A DNA stretch of 64,000 nucleotides from contig CAVZII010000005.1 in the NCBI GenBank assembly GCA_963775275.1, positions 1,302,001 to 1,366,000 of the forward strand, given 5' to 3'. The DNA is from JANWHQ01 sp963775275. GTDB lineage: Bacteria; Pseudomonadota; Alphaproteobacteria; Caulobacterales; Caulobacteraceae. How positions within the stretch are numbered: the stretch's first letter is position 1; every line of letters begins with the position of its first letter. The position numbers and the translations under genes are program-made. Shown piece by piece: positions 39,001-51,600 of the stretch. A model generated the notes under the pieces. That model saw only the letters and a program-made list of their open reading frames with translations, searched no databases and was not told the origin of the DNA.

Positions 39001-42000
39001 GGCGAACACGACGGCGGGATCCACCGACGCGACGGCCATCGGCTTCAACGCCAACGTCGACGGGCTGAAGTCGATCGCCATCGGCGGCGACTCCGACCCC
39101 ACGCACGCCGCCAGCGCCAAGGACGACTTCGCCGTCGCCATCGGCGACCGGTCGACCGCGTACTCCGCGTACGCCACCTCCGTCGGCTATTCCGCCGAGG
39201 CGGTCGGCTCCAACAGCTTCGCCGGCGGGTCCTATGTGGAGGCGGTCGGCGACAGCTCCGTCGCCATCGGCGGCAATTCGGACTTCTTCGCCCAGGCCTA
39301 TGAGAGCAGACTCCATCGCCATCGGCGCCGGCTCGCAGGCCGGCGATCCGGGCGGCGGCGACGGGCGCCCAGCTGGCCATCGGCGCGCAGTCGCTGGCGA
39401 CCGGCGACACGGCCATCGCCGTCGGCGTGGGCGCCGAAGCGGACGGGGCCGATGCGATCGCTTTCGGGACCGGGGCCTTCTCGGCGGCCAACTCGCTGGT
39501 GTTCGGCGGCGGCGCCACGGACAACGGCGCGACGGGCGTCTCGATCTTCGGCACGGGCGCGAGCACGGCGGCCACGGCGCTGGACGCGACCGCGATCGGT
39601 CACAACGCCAAGGCGAACGGCCAGAGCGCCGTCGCCATCGGCGGCGCGGCCAGCGGCGGCGACGCGGCCAAGGCGCTGAACCTCGGCGACGTCGCGGTCG
39701 GCGGGTCGAGCAAGGCCGGGGACAGCGGCGACCCGCTCGCCATCTACAACACCGCCGTCGGCTTCGACAGCAAGGCCTCGGGCGGCGTGAGCTCGGCCTA
39801 CGGCGACGGCGCCACCGCCAACTCGCTGGCCGCATCCGCCTTCGGCGCGGACAGCGTGGCCAAGGCCGAAGCCGCGACGGCGATCGGCGCGGGCTCCAAG
39901 GCGAGCGGCGTCTCCAGCGTCGCGCTCGGCGACACCAGCACGGCCAACGCCGACTACGCCTTCGCGGGCGGCGACTACAGCAAGGCGGCCGGCGTCTCGA
40001 GCGTCGCGCTGGGCGATTCCAGCCTGGCCAAGGCCGACTACAGCTTCGCCGGCGGCGCCTTCTCGACCGCCAAGGGCGAGAACTCCATCGCCATCGGCGG
40101 GGCGGACAGCGTCGCCGACGCGGCCATCGCGCACGGCCCGGGCGACATCGCCATCGGCACGCTCAGCACCGCCGGCTACGCGGGCGAGACCTCGCTCGAT
40201 CCGGACACCGCCCTCGGCTACGACAGCAAGGCCTCGGGCGGGCTCAGCACCGCCATCGGCGTCGGCGCCACCGCCAACGACTATGGCGCGACCGCCGTGG
40301 GCGTGGGCAGCAAGGCCAGCGACGAGGGCGCGGCCGCGTTCGGCGCGGGCGCCCTGGCCAAGGAGGGCCACAGCGTCGCCATCGGCGACACCAGCACGGC
40401 CGCCGCCAGCTACGCCTTCGCCGGCGGCGCGTTCAGCAAGGCCTCCGGCGAGTCGAGCGTGGCGCTGGGCGACACCGCCAAGGCGACCTTCGACAACGCC
40501 GTCGCCGTCGGCGAGCTCTCGCAGGCCAAGGGCGGCTATGCGGTGGCGCTCGGCGGCGAGGCCAAGGCCAGCAACGACGGCGCGACCGCCGTGGGCCCGA
40601 TCTCGCTGGCGAGCGGGTACAGCTCCACCGCGCTCGGCGGCCGGAGCGAGGCCTCCGCCGAGGACTCCACCTCGCTCGGCGAGAGCTCCTATGCGGTCTC
40701 CGAGGGCGCCGACCGCCGTCGGCCAGGGCGCGGGCGCAACGGGCAAGGAGTCGAGCGCGCTCGGCGAGAACGCCCTGGCTGAAGGGCGAGAACGCCATCG
40801 CCATCGGCACGGACTACGACAACGATCCCAACAACATCGGCGCGCACGCCATCGGGGCGCAGTCCATCGCGATCGGGGCGGACAGCGTGACCAACAGCGA
40901 CGACGACATCGCGCTCGGGCCCAACGCCAGCGCGACCGGCGACAACGCCATCGCCATCGGGGCGAACTCGGTCTCGGCGGCCTTCTCGGTCGTCACCGGC
41001 GCGAACGCCACCGACAACGGCGCCCAAGGCGTCGCCATCTTCGGCACCGGGCGCCAGCACGGCGGCCACGGCGAACGACGCCACAGCGCTCGGCTTCAAC
41101 GCCACCGCCGGCGGGCCCAACGCCATCGCCATCGGCGGGGCGGACAATTCGGCGGCCGCGGCCAACGCCTACAACGTCGGGTCCATCGCCATCGGCACGA
41201 GGAGCGTCGCCGGGATCAGCGGCGGCGGGACGACCGAAGACACCGCCCTCGGCTACGCCGCCATGGCGACCGGAGGCTCGTCCCTGGCGCTCGGCCGCGA
41301 CGCCAATGCGAGCGCGCAGAACGCAGTGGCGCTGGGGGCCTACTCCCTCGCCGATGAAGCCGACACCGTCTCGGTGGGCTCGACCAACCACGAGCGCAAG
41401 GTCGTGCACGTGGCCGACGGCGACGTCAGCGCCGCCAGCACGGACGCGGTCAACGGCAGCCAGCTCTACGCCCTGTCGTCCTCGATCACGACGATCGGCG
41501 CGGCGAGCAAGTACTTCGCGGCCAACTCCACGGGGACGGCGGCCAGCGCCACGGGCGCCGACGCCATCGCCGTGGGAGTCTCCAGCGACGCCAACGGCGA
41601 GGACAGCATGGCCATGGGCCAGAACGCCAGCGCCAGCGGCCAGGACGCCATCGCCATCGGATCCGGGTCGGTCTCGGCGGCCTTCTCGGTCGTCGCAGGC
41701 GCGAACGCCAGCGACAACGGCGCCCAGGGCGCCTCGGTCTTCGGGACCGGCGCGAGCACGGCCCTGGCGGCCAACGACGCGACGGCCATCGGGTTCAACG
41801 CCACGGCCGGCGGGCCCAACGCCATCGCCATCGGCGGGGCGGACAACTCCGCCGCCGCCGCCAACGCCTCGAGCGAGGGCTCCATCGCCGTCGGGACGAG
41901 AAGCGTCGCCGGATCGGGCGGGACGACCTACGACACCGCCGTCGGCTACGGCGCGGCGGCCAGCGGCGGATCGTCCCTGGCGCTCGGCCGCGACGCCGTC

Positions 42001-43826
42001 GCGAGCGCCGAGAACGCCACCGCCATCGGCGACCAACTCGGTCGCCGACCAGGCGAACACCGTCTCGGTCGGCTCGGCCGGGCACGAGCGCAAGGTGGTG
42101 AACCTGGCGGCCGGGGACCTCTCGGCCTCCAGCACCGACGCGGTCAACGGCTCGCAGCTCTATGCGACCAACGTCCAGGTGGCGCAGAACACCACCGACA
42201 TCACCAACCTGCAGACCACGGTCACCTCGATCGGCGCCACGACCAAGTACTTCGCGGCCAACTCCACCGGGACGGCGGCCAGCGCCACGGGGACGGACGC
42301 CATCGCGGTGGGGGTGGACAGCGACGCCAACGGCGACGACAGCCTGGCGCTCGGCCAGAACGCCAGCGCCTCGGGCGACAACGCCATCGCCATCGGCTCC
42401 GGCTCGATCTCGGCGGCGAACTCCATCGTCGCCGGCGCGGGAGCCACCGACAACGGCGCGACCGAGGTCTCCGTCTTCGGGACCAACGCCAGCACCTCGG
42501 CCGGCGCGACCTCGGCGGTGGCGATCGGCTACGGGGCGAGCGCGACGGCTTCCAACGCCGTGGCGATCGGGGCGAACTCCGTTGCAGATCAGGCGAACAC
42601 CGTCTCGGTCGGCTCGGCCGGCCATGAGCGCAAGGTCGTCAACCTGGCCGACGGGGACATCTCGACGTCGAGCACGGACGCGGTGAACGGCTCCCAGCTC
42701 TACGCCACCAACGTCCAGGTGGCGACGAACACCACCGGCATCGCGACCAACGCCGCCAACATCGCCACCAACACCACGAACATCGCGACGAACACGGCGA
42801 ACATCGCCACGAACGCCGCGAACATCGCCACGAACACGACGAACATCGCGACCAACGCGACCCACATCGCGACCAACACCACTGATATCGCGACCAACGC
42901 CGCCAACATCGCGACCAACACCTCGGCGATCGCGACGAACGTCACGAACATCGCCGCGAACACGGCCAACATCACGACCAACGCGGCGAACATCGCGACC
43001 AACACCACGGCGATCGCCACGAACGTCACGAACATCGCCACGAACACGGCGAACATCGCGACGAACACGACCAACATCGCGGCCAACACCACGGCGATCG
43101 CCACGAACGTCACGAACATCGCGACCAACACCACGAACATCGCGGCGCTCGACACCCGGGTGACCACGATCGACACCGGCGGCACCAGATACTTCCGCGC
43201 CAACTCCACCTCGGCGGCGGCCAGCGCCACGGGAAGCGAGAGCATCTCCGTGGGCGGGGGCAGCACGGCTTCGGGCTCGGGCGCGGCGGCGATGGGTCAT
43301 GGCGCCTCGGCCTCGGGCGTGCAGGCCCTGGCCCTGGGGGCGGGTTCCAGCGCGACGGCGGACAATGCGGTGGCCATCGGCTCCGGCTCGGTGGCCGACC
43401 AGGCCGACACCGTCTCGATGGGCTTCTCCGGCGGCGAGCGGCGGGTGACCAATGTGGCCAGCGGCGTGAACGGGACCGACGGCGTCAACGTCGGCCAGCT
43501 GCAGACCGCGCTCAACAACGCCGTCTTCCAGTCCAACAGCTACACCGACACCCAGATCGCCGGGGTGCGCCAGGACCTGAACATCGCCCAGCGCAAGGCC
43601 AACGGCGGCATCGCCGCGGCCATGGCCATGGGGTCCATCCCCCAGCCCATCGAGGACGGCAAGGTGATGCTGGGGGCCGGCTTCGGCCACTGGCGGGACG
43701 TCGTCGGCCTTCGCGTTCGGGGCGGCCACCGCCTTCGACCAGGGCCGCGCGGTGTTCAAGGTCGGCGGCGCCTTCGACGACCGGGGTGGACACGGCGTCA
43801 GCGCCGGGTTCGGCTACTCATTCTAG
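33074..43826 (+). CDS. Giant trimeric autotransporter adhesin A (YadA-like), about 3,580 residues, many frame breaks
   Basis: Start ATG 33074 (GAGGAGCGGAG upstream) gives a signal peptide ending DMALA, then a mature N-terminus with a Cys pair (TTCGGG...MSCGTSS). The head and stalk consist of dozens of about 14-residue YadA/Hia-type repeats (A-I-A-I-G-x-x-A-x-A-x-G) interrupted by at least eight neck motifs of the type VSVGS-ERKIVNVADG-STDAVNGSQLY. Near the end come a 20-heptad coiled coil (42719-43138), another head segment, and a four-strand YadA anchor ending SAGFGYSF. Three such chains form one outer-membrane pore and display a fibre. About ten frame breaks lie near 38030, 38168, 38850, 39303, 39365, 40710, 40785, 41050, 42028 and 43700; the last is an extra G relative to adhesin B. 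Confidence 0.93.
42719..43138 (+). repeat. 20-heptad N@d coiled-coil repeat of adhesin A
   Basis: Exactly 20 consecutive 21-bp units encode heptads of the form IATNTTN, with Ile/Val at position a and Asn at position d in every unit. This is the N@d arrangement known from trimeric adhesin stalks such as SadA, where buried Asn bind anions in a trimeric coiled coil. Adhesin B has 11 such units. Confidence 0.92.
43475..43826 (+). other. YadA-type translocator (anchor) domain of adhesin A
   Basis: Begins with GVNVGQLQTALNNAV, then the coiled-coil SYTDTQIAGVRQDLN...AQRKANGGIAAAMAM and four beta-strands ending GFGYSF. Almost identical to 55435-55785 of adhesin B, apart from one inserted base near 43700 that shifts the frame. 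Confidence 0.92.
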
Positions 43827-43840
43827 GAAAGGGGACTCCC

Positions 43841-44262
43841 ATGACGATGACCACGACGCGCGCGGCGCCGCTGGCCCTGACGCTCGCGGCGCTGGCCGTG
43901 ACGGCCGCCGCACCGGCCGCCGCCACCCCGGCGACGGCGGACGCCAAGCCCATGAGCCTGAGGACGCCCGCCGTCCGCCAGCTCGCCGCAGCAGACGCCA
44001 AGCCCGCCGCCCAGAAGGCGCCGCCCGCTCGGCAGGCCGCCCCGGGCCAGCGGCCGGAGCTGCGCTTCATGCAGCTGCAGGCCCAGTACGGGGGCCGCTG
44101 CCGGACACGGTGATCCAGCGCTGGCGCGACCCGATCGACGGGAACGTCTGCTACACCTACCTGCCCGTGGTGGTGCAGCATTCCCCGCCCACGGCGCAAG
44201 GCCTGGTGCAGTACGGATCCAACACCGTCGGCTCCATCAGCTGCGTCACGGGCAAATATTAG
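43841..44262 (+). CDS. Small secreted protein partnering adhesin A, one frame break
   Basis: About 140 residues, 14 nt after the adhesin A stop, with its own AAAGGGGA site, so certainly co-transcribed. It has an Ala-rich signal peptide, then a 50-residue Ala/Pro/Lys linker, and a C-terminal core: FMQLQAQY, GPLPDTVIQRWRDPIDGNVC, YTYLPVVVQHS, VQYGSNTVGSISC. The core is shared almost residue for residue with the protein after adhesin B (55799-56197), including both Cys. One G is missing near 44098. I do not recognise the family. By position it may be an assembly or anchoring partner, as SadB is for SadA or TpgA for Ata, but it shows no lipobox or OmpA-like motif. Confidence 0.8.
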
Positions 44263-44430
44263 AGCGCGCAATTTCCCGAAGCGGAGAAAACTGGGCTGCG
44301 GCAGGCCGAAAACCTTGACGCCATAAGGCTTTGCGGCCGGGCCGGATTAGTTTCCTGCGGCGTGAACTATTGACGCGCGCAGAAGGTCCGGCGAGCGGCA
44401 GCGGGTGATATGCTGGCGCTGCACCGGCCT

Positions 44431-45075
44431 TCAGGCCGGCGCGGCGCCGTCTCCGCCGTAGGCCTTGCGCGACTGAAGCAAGGCGGTGGCGGCCTTGATG
44501 TGGTCGGCGATGAAGGCGTCGCTGAACGGATCGACGCCCCAGATCCGGCGCGCCTGGTGCGGCGAGGCGTAGATGAGCGTGCAGGCGCCGGCGAAGAAAT
44601 AGTAGTCGAACACGGTGGGCTCGAAGCCCAGGACCCCGCCGACCATCTGCAGGGTCCGGCGCAGGTGGTTGTCGATCAGGTAGTCAAGGCGCGGGCCGCC
44701 GAGCCGTCCTTCCTGGAAGACGATCCGCGGCAGCTCCGGCGCGGCGGCCGCCGCGAAGATGGAGACGGCGATGTAGACGTCGAAGGGCGTCACGGTCGGC
44801 AGGGTGCGCGTGATCTCCATGGCGCGCGGGATGGTCTCGGCCACCTTGGAGAACAGGCGGTCGACCACCGCGCGCCACAGCCCCTCCTTGGAGCCGAAGT
44901 GATAGGCGAGCAGGCGCCGGCGCACCCCGGCCCTGTCCTCCAGGGCGGTGACGCCGATCCCGTCGAACCCCACCGCCGCGAAGGCCTCGGTCGCCGCGTC
45001 GAGCAGGCGCCGGCGGGTCTCCTCCGCTCTTTTTTGCGGCGCGCGCGCCGGAATCCTGGGCGGCAAGTCGTTCAT
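44431..45075 (-). CDS. TetR/AcrR family transcriptional regulator
   Basis: A 214-residue repressor-type protein. The N-terminal helix-turn-helix is clear: KRAEETRRRLLDAATEAFAAVGFDG, then VTALEDRAGVRRRLLAYHFGSKEGLWRAVV. The C-terminal ligand/dimer region has FVAYI-type helices and ends with residues of low similarity. The start is uncertain: ATG 45075 begins MNDLPPR directly before the HTH but has no good Shine-Dalgarno; an upstream ATG at 45132 would add 19 unusual residues. It sits between the two adhesin modules on the opposite strand and may control adhesin B, whose leader it faces, or itself (inference). Confidence 0.88.
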   Translation of the reverse strand: MNDLPPRIPARAPQKRAEETRRRLLDAATEAFAAVGFDGIGVTALEDRAGVRRRLLAYHFGSKEGLWRAVVDRLFSKVAETIPRAMEITRTLPTVTPFDVYIAVSIFAAAAAPELPRIVFQEGRLGGPRLDYLIDNHLRRTLQMVGGVLGFEPTVFDYYFFAGACTLIYASPHQARRIWGVDPFSDAFIADHIKAATALLQSRKAYGGDGAAPA

Positions 45076-45643
45076 GAACCATGTTATTACTGGGAAGGAG
45101 AAATTCTCCAAGGCTGAAATTCGCCAGAACATCAGTCGATGTTTGGCAGTCCTCGCAGGCGGCCCGGATCATGCGGCGCCTCAACCGTGATCACGCCCCG
45201 GCGCGCGCCAGGATATCGGCGGCGTTAACCGTTTCAAAGATCACACTATTCTTTCCAAAGAGAATTTAGGGCCAATAAATTCGGAGTTGTGGGCCCGGGG
45301 GCCAGATGATCTAAACGGGACGTCCGTAGCGGATGATTAACAGACGTTCTCTGCAGCAATCGAAGCAGAATTCGCCTGTCGGGGGAATTTGCCGAATACA
45401 GCTCCGAATTCGAGGCGCGACCAGTGTTCGTCACGCCGAGGCGCGACCTGGATTTCTACTTGTCGCGTCGTGTCGAGGCTGGATGGGAGTGGGCGGCTGC
45501 TCGTGTCCGTGCGCAAGCACGGCGACAGGCGCCCGCAAGACCAGGCGAGTCGACGCCCCGCACCGCTCGGCGGTGATGGTGGTGGGGCGTGAGTGCGGCC
45601 TGACGAAGATCGGCGCGCGCCGCCCTGAGCGAGGAGCAGGGTC
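45076..45643. promoter_or_regulatory. 568-bp divergent region between TetR gene and adhesin B
   Basis: No gene is seen. 45215-45300 is relatively AT-rich (GTTAACCGTTTCAAAGATCA, CAATAAATTCGGAG) and a partly complementary AGCTCCGAATTC follows near 45405, so a regulator site is possible. 45578-45643 matches the leader of adhesin A at 33005-33073 and ends GAGGAGCAGGGTC before ATG 45644. It should contain the promoters for both genes. Confidence 0.55.
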
Positions 45644-48600
45644 ATGGCAATGCGCGCCAGGCTTTCGATGTCGACATTGGCCGGAGCGGTCATCGCGTTC
45701 GCGCTGGCGATCGGGACCGCCGCGGCCCCGGCGTACGCCGCCAATGGCTTCACCTGCGAAGACCATGCGACCCACACTGACCAAGGTGCGAACGCGAGCG
45801 GCGATTTCGCAACCGCCTGCGGTATCGACGCCAAAGCCTACGGCGACAACAGTGCGGCGTTTGGCAATTCCGCGCAGGCAACGGCGGATTATTCTGTCGC
45901 GTTCGGCGATGTGGCGATCGCCTCCGGGCAATACACCACCGCCGTCGGCGGTCTGGCGAATGCCACGGGCTATGAAGGCGTGGCGGTGGGCTACCTGGCC
46001 GCCGCGTCCGACCAATACACCACCGCCGTCGGCGAGAAGGCCACCGCATCGGGCGATTCCAGCTCCGCCTTCGGCAACGGCGCCTATGCGACGGGGGATT
46101 ACAGCTCTGCCTTCGGTGTCGGCAGCGCCGCGTCGTCCTCGGCCAGCACCGCCTTGGGATACGGCGCTGACGCATCGGAGACCCACAGCACGGCCGCCGG
46201 CTACGGCGCCACTGCGTCGGGCCAGTACAGCTCCGTGTTCGGATCAAACTCCACGGCGTCGGGCTACCGCAGCTCGCTGTTCGGGTCCACCGCCTCGGCG
46301 GCGGGCGATTACAGCTCGGTGTTCGGCTATGCGGCCTCGGGCGCCGCCGACTACGCCACGGCGTATGGCTATTCCGCAAAGGCCCACAACACCGGCGACC
46401 TCGCGCTCGGCGCGCACAGCACGGCCGGCGTCAGCGGCAGCGGCAGCCTCACCTACGATACGGCGGTCGGCTATGGATCGACCGCCACCGGCGGCTCCAG
46501 CATCGCTGAGGGCTACAATGCGACCGCGACGGGGTCCAGCGCCACCGTCGTCGGCTACAACGCCAAGGACAACGGCGCCACCGGCGCAGTGGCGCTGGGC
46601 GCTAACGCGTCCGCCGCCTCGGGCTCGAGCTACGCCGTGGCGATCGGCTACGACTCGAATGCGCACGCCGCGAACAGCATCGCCATCGGCGGCGGCAGTT
46701 CGGCGGCCAACGCCGCCTCTGCATACAACAGCGGCGATATCGCCATCGGCGCGACGAGCGTGGCGGGCGTCAGCGGCAGCGGCAGCGTCACCAAAGACAC
46801 CGCCATCGGCTTTGCCGCCGAGGCTACCGGCGGATACAGCGTGGCTAACGGCGCGGAGGCCCAAGCGACCGGCGGTTTCTCCTCGGCGTTTGGCGGGAAA
46901 GCCAATGCCAGTGGCGATCAAGCCGCGGCATTCGGATACCGAAGCGGCGCGAGCGGCGCCGGTGCGATCGCGATGGGCTACAATGCGACCGCGACCGGGG
47001 ACTCCTCCATCGCGGTCGGCGGCGGCGCCAGTTCGACCGACAAAGCCATCAGCCATAACACGGGCGATATCGCCATCGGCGCGACGAGCGTGGCGGGCGT
47101 CAGTGGCGGCGGCACGACGTATGACACAGCGCTCGGCTACGGCGCGAAGGCGACGGGCGGCGGCAGCATCGCCGTCGGCAATGCCGCAAACGCTTATGGG
47201 CAGAACAGCGTCTCTATCGGCACGTCGAGCGCCGCCGAAGATTATGGCGCTGCGTATGGCGTCAGCAGCAACGTCACCGGTTTCTATGGCTCGGCCTATG
47301 GTAGCAACAGCCAAGCCTGGGGCTCCTACAGCGCCGCCATGGGGGCGTTCAGCACTGGGGCCGGCAATTACAGCCTCGCGGGCGGATCGTATTCGAGCGC
47401 CGGGGGTGACTACTCGGTGGCGCTGGGAGGCGGCATCTCTTCGGGCGCGGCGGGCGCCACGACATACAATCTCGGCGATATAGCCATCGGCGCGACGAGC
47501 ATCGCAGGCGTCAGTGGCGGCGGCGCGACGTATGACACAGCCCTTGGCTACGGCGCGCAGGCGACGGGCGGCAACAGTTACGCCGCGGGTTCCTACAGCG
47601 AAGCCTCGGGCCAAAGCAGCACGGCGATCGGCGGTTGGTACGACCTCGACGGCGATGGCACGACCGCCAATGTCGACGGCCACAACGAAATCACCCAAGC
47701 CACGCAGGAAGGCGCGACCGCTCTGGGCGCCGCGGCCTTGGCGACCGGAGAAGCCGCAACAGCTACCGGCGCGCGAGCCGAGGCCAGCGGCGAGTCCAGT
47801 TCGGCCTTCGGCTACAGCAGCAGCGCCGCCGGCGCCAACAGCACGGCGATCGGATACCTCACCGCCGCGAGCTTGGACGGCAGCTCGGCCTTCGGAAGCT
47901 TCAGTCAGGCGACCGGCGCCGACGCGATTGCGCTTGGGACGGGGTATCTGGACGACGGGTACGGCAACAACATCGCCGGCGCGCTGGCCGACGATTCCGT
48001 CGCCCTCGGCCATAGGGCCGCCGCCTACAACACTGGCAGCATCGCCATCGGCGACACTGCCAAGGCGAGCGGCATTTACGGCATTGCCACCGGCCATGAA
48101 GCCTTGGCGAGCGGCACCGACGCTATTGCCATCGGCGACAATTCTCAGGCGACCGGCACTCAGACGACTGCCATCGGCGAAGGTGCGCTGGCGAGCGGCG
48201 CTTACGGAACCGCCACCGGCCCACATGCGCAGGCGACCGGCACGGACAGCATTGCGATCGGCAGATATGTCGTTGCGGCCGGCACAGGTTCGACATTCGT
48301 GGGAAACAATGCTGGACCGCTTGTAAATGCCGCCTACAGCACCGGCATCGGATATTTCAGCGACGTCTACAATGCCGGCATGGCGAGCACTGCGATCGGC
48401 GCCTTCAGCACCTCGAACGGCGACGCGTCGGTAGCCGTCGGCGGCGGCGACAACAGCACGACCTTCGGCGCCGTCACGTACAACACGGGCGACGTGGCCG
48501 TCGGCGCCAGCAGCGTGGCGGGCGTCGATAGCACCGGCGGCTCCTATGCCGGACAGCTGTACGACACCGCGCTCGGCTATGGCGCGACGGCGACGGGCGG

Positions 48601-51600
48601 TTCGTCGCTTGCGCTGGGTTACAACACGCAGGCGACGGCGGATAATTCGGTTGCGCTAGGCGCGAACTCCCTCGCCGACGTCGCCGACACGATCTCGGTC
48701 GGCGCCGTCGGAAACGAGCGCAAGATCGTCAATGTGGCGGACGGCTCGATCGCATCGGGCAGCACCGAGGCGATCAACGGCGGGCAGCTCTACACCGTGG
48801 GGCAGGACGTCGCCTCGGTCGTCAGCCAGTTCGTGTCCATCGACGGCAGCACGGCGTCGACCTTCTTCTCGACCTCGCCGTCGGGCCTGCCGGCGTCGAG
48901 CTCCGGCGACGGGTCGCTGGCGCTGGGCGAAACCGCCTCGGCGCTCAACGACCATGCCACCGCGATCGGGTTCAAGGCCGACGCAGAGGGCGACGCCTCG
49001 GCGGCGCTCGGCTACAAGGCGAGCGCGACCGGCGACTCCTCCCTGGCGCTCGGCAAGTCGGCCAGCGCGAGCGGAGCCAACGCCATCGCCATCGGCGCCG
49101 GTTCGATCTCGGCGGCCAATTCCATCGTCACGGGCGCGGGCGCCACCGACAACGGCGCGACCGACGTGGCGATCTACGGGACCGGCGCCAGCAGCGCGGC
49201 GGCCGCGACGAACGCGACGGTCATCGGCTCGGGCGCCAGCGCCGCCGGGATCGACACGGTCGCCCTGGGCTATCAGGCCAATGCGCACCGCGACTACGGC
49301 ATCGCCATCGGCTACCAGGCCTCGACCAGCGCCAGCACGATCCAGAACTACGACATCGCCATCGGCTACCAGGCCACCGCCTACGGCCAGGCCATCGCGC
49401 TCGGCGCATCGGCGTCGGCGACCGCGATCGGCAGCGTGGCGATCGGCTCGGGCTCGACGGCGAGCGTGGCGAACACCGTCTCGGTCGGCTCCTCGTTCCA
49501 GACGCGCAAGATCGTCTTCCTGGCGCCAGGGTCCGTCTCGTCCACCAGCACCGACGCGATCAACGGCAGCCAGCTCTATGCGGTGAAGACGGACGTCGAC
49601 GCGCTGGTCGCCAGCGGCGTGACGACCGACTTCGCCTCCACATCCACCAGCGGCGACGCCACGGTCACGGGCGCGGATTCCCTGGCGCTCGGCGGGGGCT
49701 CGGAGGCCAACGGCCCGAACGCCATCGCCATCGGCGCGAACTCGCTCTCGGCGGCCAACTCCATCGTCACCGGCGTCGGCGCTTCCGACAACGGCGTCAC
49801 CGGGGTGTCGATCTACGGCACGGCGGCGAGCACGGCGACGGGATCCACCGACGCGGTGGTGATCGGCTTCAACGCCGCCGCCGACGGGGTGAGATCCATC
49901 GCCATCGGCGGCAACTCCACGCCGGCGAACGCGGCCCATGCCGGCAATGACTACGCCATCGCCATCGGCGACACGGCTTCGGCCGACGGGTTCAAGAGCG
50001 TCGCGGTCGGCTGGGGCGCGAACACGAGCGGCACCCTCAGCTCCGCCTTCGGCTACAACGCCACCGCCGCTGAAGTCTATTCGACGGCCTTCGGTCCGGA
50101 CTCCGACGCCGAAGGCGATTCCAGCATCGCGGGCGGCTATCTGGCGACCAGCCTCGGCCAAGCCTCCATCGCGCTCGGCGGCGAGGAGGGCGCCGGCGGC
50201 GCGACCACCTACGAGCTCGGTTCGGTCGCCATCGGCGCGGGCGCCGTCGCGGGCACGCCGGACGGTTACAGCAACGGCGCGGACGGCCAGGAAGTGGCGA
50301 TCGGCTACCAGACGCTGGCCGCAGGCGTCTTCAGCACCGCCATCGGCCCGGGCGCGGGCGCGGCGGGCGACTACGACTTCGCGGCCGGCTACAACGCCCA
50401 GGCCAGCGGCGACAACGCCATCGCCATCGGCGCCAATTCGGTCTCGGCCGCCAACTCCATCGTCGTGGGCGCCGGCGCCAGCGACAACGGCTCCACGGGG
50501 GTCTCGATCTTCGGCACCGGCGCGAGCTCGGCCGCCACGGCGCCGGACTCCACCGCCATCGGCTACAACGCCAGCGTCGGCGCCGGCAACGGCATCGCCA
50601 TCGGCGGCGGCTCGTCCGGGACCTTCGACGCGGCCATCTCGTACAACATCGGCGACATCGCCATCGGCTCCAAGAGCACGGCCGGCGACAGCACGGACAC
50701 ATTGCTCAACCTCGACACCGCCGTGGGCTTCGACACCCACGCCACGGGGGGCCTCAGCACGGCCGTGGGCGTGGGCGCGGTCGCGGACGACCTGGCCGCC
50801 TCGGCCTTCGGCGTCGGCAGTTTGGCGGCCAATCTCGGGGCGACCGCCGTCGGCCCGGGCTCGGAGGCGGACGGGGAATCGAGCGTGGCGCTGGGCGACT
50901 CCAGCCTGGCGGTCGGGGATTTCGCTTTCGCCGGCGGCCTCAACGCGGAAGCCGACGGTGAGTCGAGCACGGCGCTGGGCGACTCCAGCCTGGCGCAAGG
51001 CGACTTCAGCTTCGCCGGCGGCGCGTTCACCACCGCATCGGGCGAGAGCTCGGTGGCCATCGGCGGCGCGGGGACCATCGCCGACGCCGCGGCCGCCTAC
51101 AACGAGGGCGACATCGCCATCGGCGCGATGAGCGTGGCCGGCGACAGCACCGACCCCACGATGATCCACAACACGGCGATCGGCTACCGCTCGAATGCGA
51201 CGGGCAACAAGTCCTTCGCGGGCGGCTACCGTGCGATCTCGGACGGCAAGTTCCAGCGTGGCGCTGGGCTCGGAGGCGGAGGCTCACCAGACCTACGCCT
51301 CGGCCACGGGCGCGGAGGCCTATGCCGACGGCTTCGGGGCCACGGCCTACGGCGCCTATTCGGAGGCCGACGCCGACTATTCCGTCTCCATCGGCGGCAA
51401 CAGCTGGGCCGAGTTCGAACGTTCGACCGCCCTGGGCGACAGCGCCTACGCCATCGCGCCCGGCGCCACCTCGCTCGGCGCCAACTCCACCGCCGAGGGC
51501 GACCACTCCATCGCGATCGGCTCGGACCTGAACGGCGACTTCCTGGGCGCCGACGCCATCGGCGCGCAGTCCATCGCCATCGGCGGCGACGCCGTGACCA

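Noticed and set aside
42719..43138. CRISPR-like regular repeats
   Set aside because: The 21-bp units are contiguous codons for heptads in frame with the adhesin; there are no spacers.
38030..43700. Phase variation of adhesin A by slipped-strand frame breaks
   Set aside because: Breaks are scattered singly over the gene, not in one simple-sequence tract, and similar breaks affect unrelated neighbouring genes, so sequence errors are more likely.
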